Source of the DNA: an uncultured Dialister sp.
GTDB lineage: Bacteria > Bacillota > Negativicutes > Veillonellales > Dialisteraceae
DNA length: 7,444 nt
Direction of reading: 5' to 3'
NCBI RefSeq assembly: GCF_900765565.1
Contig: NZ_CAAFRZ010000047.1
Location: 1-7,444 of the forward strand
A model generated the notes under the pieces. That model had not been told where the DNA came from. It ran no database searches and was given only the letters and a program-made list of their open reading frames with translations. The translations under genes were made by a program, and so were the position numbers. How positions within the stretch are numbered: the stretch's first letter is position 1; every line of letters begins with the position of its first letter. Shown here in pieces: positions 5,494 through 7,444 of the stretch.

Positions 5494-7444
5494 ATGTGGC
5501 ATAAGAGATCAAGTAAGCTGGTTCTTCTGGCAGCCATGACCGCATTTTTAGGGGGTGGTGTTTTCCCCTCCATGGCAAAAGATGGTCTCAACGTGAATGC
5601 AGGCCAGACGGTGGCTGTGACCGATGGTACCAGTTACAATGTGCTTGATGATCAGGCAGCTAATGGCATTTCGTTGACTGGCAGTGACAGTGGCACCATG
5701 GCTGCGCAGTCTATTGTAAATATCGGTGACGGAAAAGGTACGGTTCATATTAAATCAGAATCCGGCGAAGCTGGAAACAGCACAGCCAATGGTGTTTCTG
5801 TGGGACCTGGAGGAAATCTCGTCGTCAATGGTAATGTAGATATTTCTTCTGTTTATAGTGGCAGCTGCTTTGCTAATGGCCTGGCTATTTTCAATAGCGG
5901 ATCCGGTGAAGGAACCCAGGCATATTTAGCAGTCAATGGCAATGTCAACATTGGTAATCCGTCCATTTTCAGCTCTTTGACTGATGAAAGTACAGATAAA
6001 AACTGGGGCGTTAATGCATCTGAAATGCATGGTGGTGTTGGCGTCGAAGGCCATACTTCTGCAGGATCGGGAGATACCAATTACTCCGGTGCCCGTTGGC
6101 ATCCTACGGGGATTTCCATTACTGCGAACGGCCATAAAAGCGTAATTGACCTTAATGGTAATGTATATGCAGCTATTCGTGGCACGGCGCTTACTGTGGA
6201 TCCTTTCTATGGTGATACAGGTACATCTGATTATGACCTGGCGGTTATTAATGCTACCAAAGGGGACGTCACAATTCTGACTCCCAAGAGTACAAAAGAA
6301 ACTTACTATGCTGCTGCTTCTTATGGTGGCTCTATCAATATCAATTCCGATGGTACCAATGCAGCAGGCCACAAGGTGGTCATGCAGGGTAATGTGCTGG
6401 CTATGAGAAGCTATAATAATTCCGGAGAGCCATCCTTTTATCAGGATGGCCGAGTGAATATTGGCCTTGATACGGCAGATTCTGTCTGGACTGGTGTAGT
6501 GGATAATTCCGGGGCTAAACAGACCGGTGAAGTGAATCTGTGGCTCCAGAACGGGGCTGCCTGGAATCATGAGTCCATGTCTAAGACCAATGGTATACAG
6601 GTGAATAATCTGCCATCTCCAAGCAGCCAGCATTATGGAAAATATGATAAGAAGACTCACATTGCTTCATTGATTGGCAGCACCGGAGATGCTATGAATG
6701 GGTTCATTTACCAGAAGGAAAGCATGCCTATCTATGTGAATAATTACAGCGGCAATGTGACGCTGGCCTATGCCCATGATAATAGCAACGATATTATTGG
6801 CGGCGATTTTTATATTGCTAACGCAGCTAAAGGTTCTTCCATCACTGTGGTTACCGATCGTTCAAATCTTCCCAACGGGTTTGATACTTCCGCTTCTTCG
6901 ACGGATTGGAATACGGTAAGCAGTATTATGTCCAAGCTGGCCCAAAAATTATACTATACAGCCAATGATGGAAATCTTGCAGGTAAAGTTGGTATTACAG
7001 AAGGCCTTACCGCTTCCAGTGCGCTGCTCCGCGTAGGAACTATGACATTTGGGACAAATGGGCAGGGCTCTTACACTGGACAAGATATTCCAACCATTCC
7101 CTCTTCCCAGACTGATACTTCCTTTACTGATACCATTACTGGTGTAAAGTCTTCAGATCAGAAATATGTAAATACAGGTGTCCTGAAGGATGAAGGCCAG
7201 CATTACGAATTCACCAAGGACACCACCATTACGGCAGCCAATACCATCAATGTGGGAAGTGTGGGCCATGCGGTAGATATCAATGCCAAAGGACATACCC
7301 TGACCCTTGATTCTGAAACCACCGGAACTCGCACTATCTATGCATTGTCCGCAAATTCCCCGAATGGTGTCACCATTACTGCCGATAAGCTGGTCATCAA
7401 AGCATCTGACAATGACCGCATGGAAGCTATCCATGTCGGTGAAC
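5494..7444 (+). CDS. Autotransporter-like surface protein, passenger region (partial, 3' end beyond window)
   Basis: An open frame of 650 codons runs from the ATG at 5494 to the window edge without a stop. Residues 1-28 form a signal peptide (HKR, hydrophobic core, SMA-KD cleavage). The remainder is G/N/T/S/V-rich with recurring short strands such as VNGNV (111-115, 147-151), LNGNV (220-224) and MQGNV, the look of a right-handed beta-helix passenger. Residues 331-359 carry VWTGVVDNSG and NLWLQNGAAWNHE, a pattern common in AIDA/pertactin-type autotransporters. Near 486-515, GKVGITEGLTASSA is a motif style I associate with large Negativicutes autotransporters, and from about 569 a new YEFTKDTTITA segment begins another helical stretch. 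Only one cysteine is present (125). The C-terminal barrel is expected downstream but not seen. It shares the B12-riboswitch message with the TonB receptor (18-bp gap). Role unknown; surface capture of corrinoids is a guess from context. Confidence 0.82.
   Translation, partial: MWHKRSSKLVLLAAMTAFLGGGVFPSMAKDGLNVNAGQTVAVTDGTSYNVLDDQAANGISLTGSDSGTMAAQSIVNIGDGKGTVHIKSESGEAGNSTANGVSVGPGGNLVVNGNVDISSVYSGSCFANGLAIFNSGSGEGTQAYLAVNGNVNIGNPSIFSSLTDESTDKNWGVNASEMHGGVGVEGHTSAGSGDTNYSGARWHPTGISITANGHKSVIDLNGNVYAAIRGTALTVDPFYGDTGTSDYDLAVINATKGDVTILTPKSTKETYYAAASYGGSININSDGTNAAGHKVVMQGNVLAMRSYNNSGEPSFYQDGRVNIGLDTADSVWTGVVDNSGAKQTGEVNLWLQNGAAWNHESMSKTNGIQVNNLPSPSSQHYGKYDKKTHIASLIGSTGDAMNGFIYQKESMPIYVNNYSGNVTLAYAHDNSNDIIGGDFYIANAAKGSSITVVTDRSNLPNGFDTSASSTDWNTVSSIMSKLAQKLYYTANDGNLAGKVGITEGLTASSALLRVGTMTFGTNGQGSYTGQDIPTIPSSQTDTSFTDTITGVKSSDQKYVNTGVLKDEGQHYEFTKDTTITAANTINVGSVGHAVDINAKGHTLTLDSETTGTRTIYALSANSPNGVTITADKLVIKASDNDRMEAIHVGE

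Noticed and set aside
5926..6660. 244-codon minus-strand open frame
   Set aside because: Lies opposite the autotransporter passenger, whose signal peptide, ribosome site and family motifs are clear; its translation is I/H/R-rich as expected for antisense of a G/N/T-rich protein.

Overview
The window looks like chromosomal DNA from a diderm Firmicute (Negativicutes; for example a Dialister, Acidaminococcus or Phascolarctobacterium relative). It combines Firmicute-style strong AGGAGG ribosome sites and a BltR/BmrR-like MerR regulator with outer-membrane genes: an OmpH/Skp-type periplasmic protein, a TonB-dependent receptor and a very long passenger-type surface protein. The genus is not determined; the class-level call is inference from gene content and from the style of the surface protein.

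Layout. 1-267: no convincing gene. 268-310: strong, probably bidirectional hairpin terminator. 319-1155 (-): MerR-family regulator with a GyrI-like effector domain. 1156-1507: AT-rich divergent intergenic region that carries the merR promoter and operator. 1508-1538 (+): promoter with a 19-bp spacer and a dyad operator, followed by a cobalamin-riboswitch-type leader (about 1545-1745) with a terminator (1738-1854). 1945-2373 (+): OmpH/Skp-like protein. 2439-2909 (+): cytoplasmic YbjN-like protein. 2998-3028 (+): second promoter of the same architecture, then a second cobalamin-riboswitch leader (about 3035-3242) with a terminator (3236-3341). 3425-3496 (+): possible 23-residue leader peptide whose stop overlaps the receptor start. 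3493-5475 (+): TonB-dependent receptor. 5494-7444 (+): passenger region of a large autotransporter-like protein, running off the window.

How the parts may work together. Each of the two plus-strand transcription units has two stacked control layers. The first is a MerR-type promoter: -35 and -10 separated by 19 bp with a GTATGA/TCATAC-type dyad between them. The second is a cobalamin riboswitch ending in an intrinsic terminator. The same dyad occurs upstream of the merR gene itself, so the simplest reading is a small self-regulated MerR regulon superimposed on B12 riboswitch control. The targets are a corrinoid-type TonB receptor with a co-transcribed surface protein, and an outer-membrane chaperone plus a YbjN-like protein. 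A corrinoid scavenging system with its own surface component and chaperone is a coherent hypothesis. The sequence shows the promoters, leaders and gene order; ligand identity and surface-protein function are inference.
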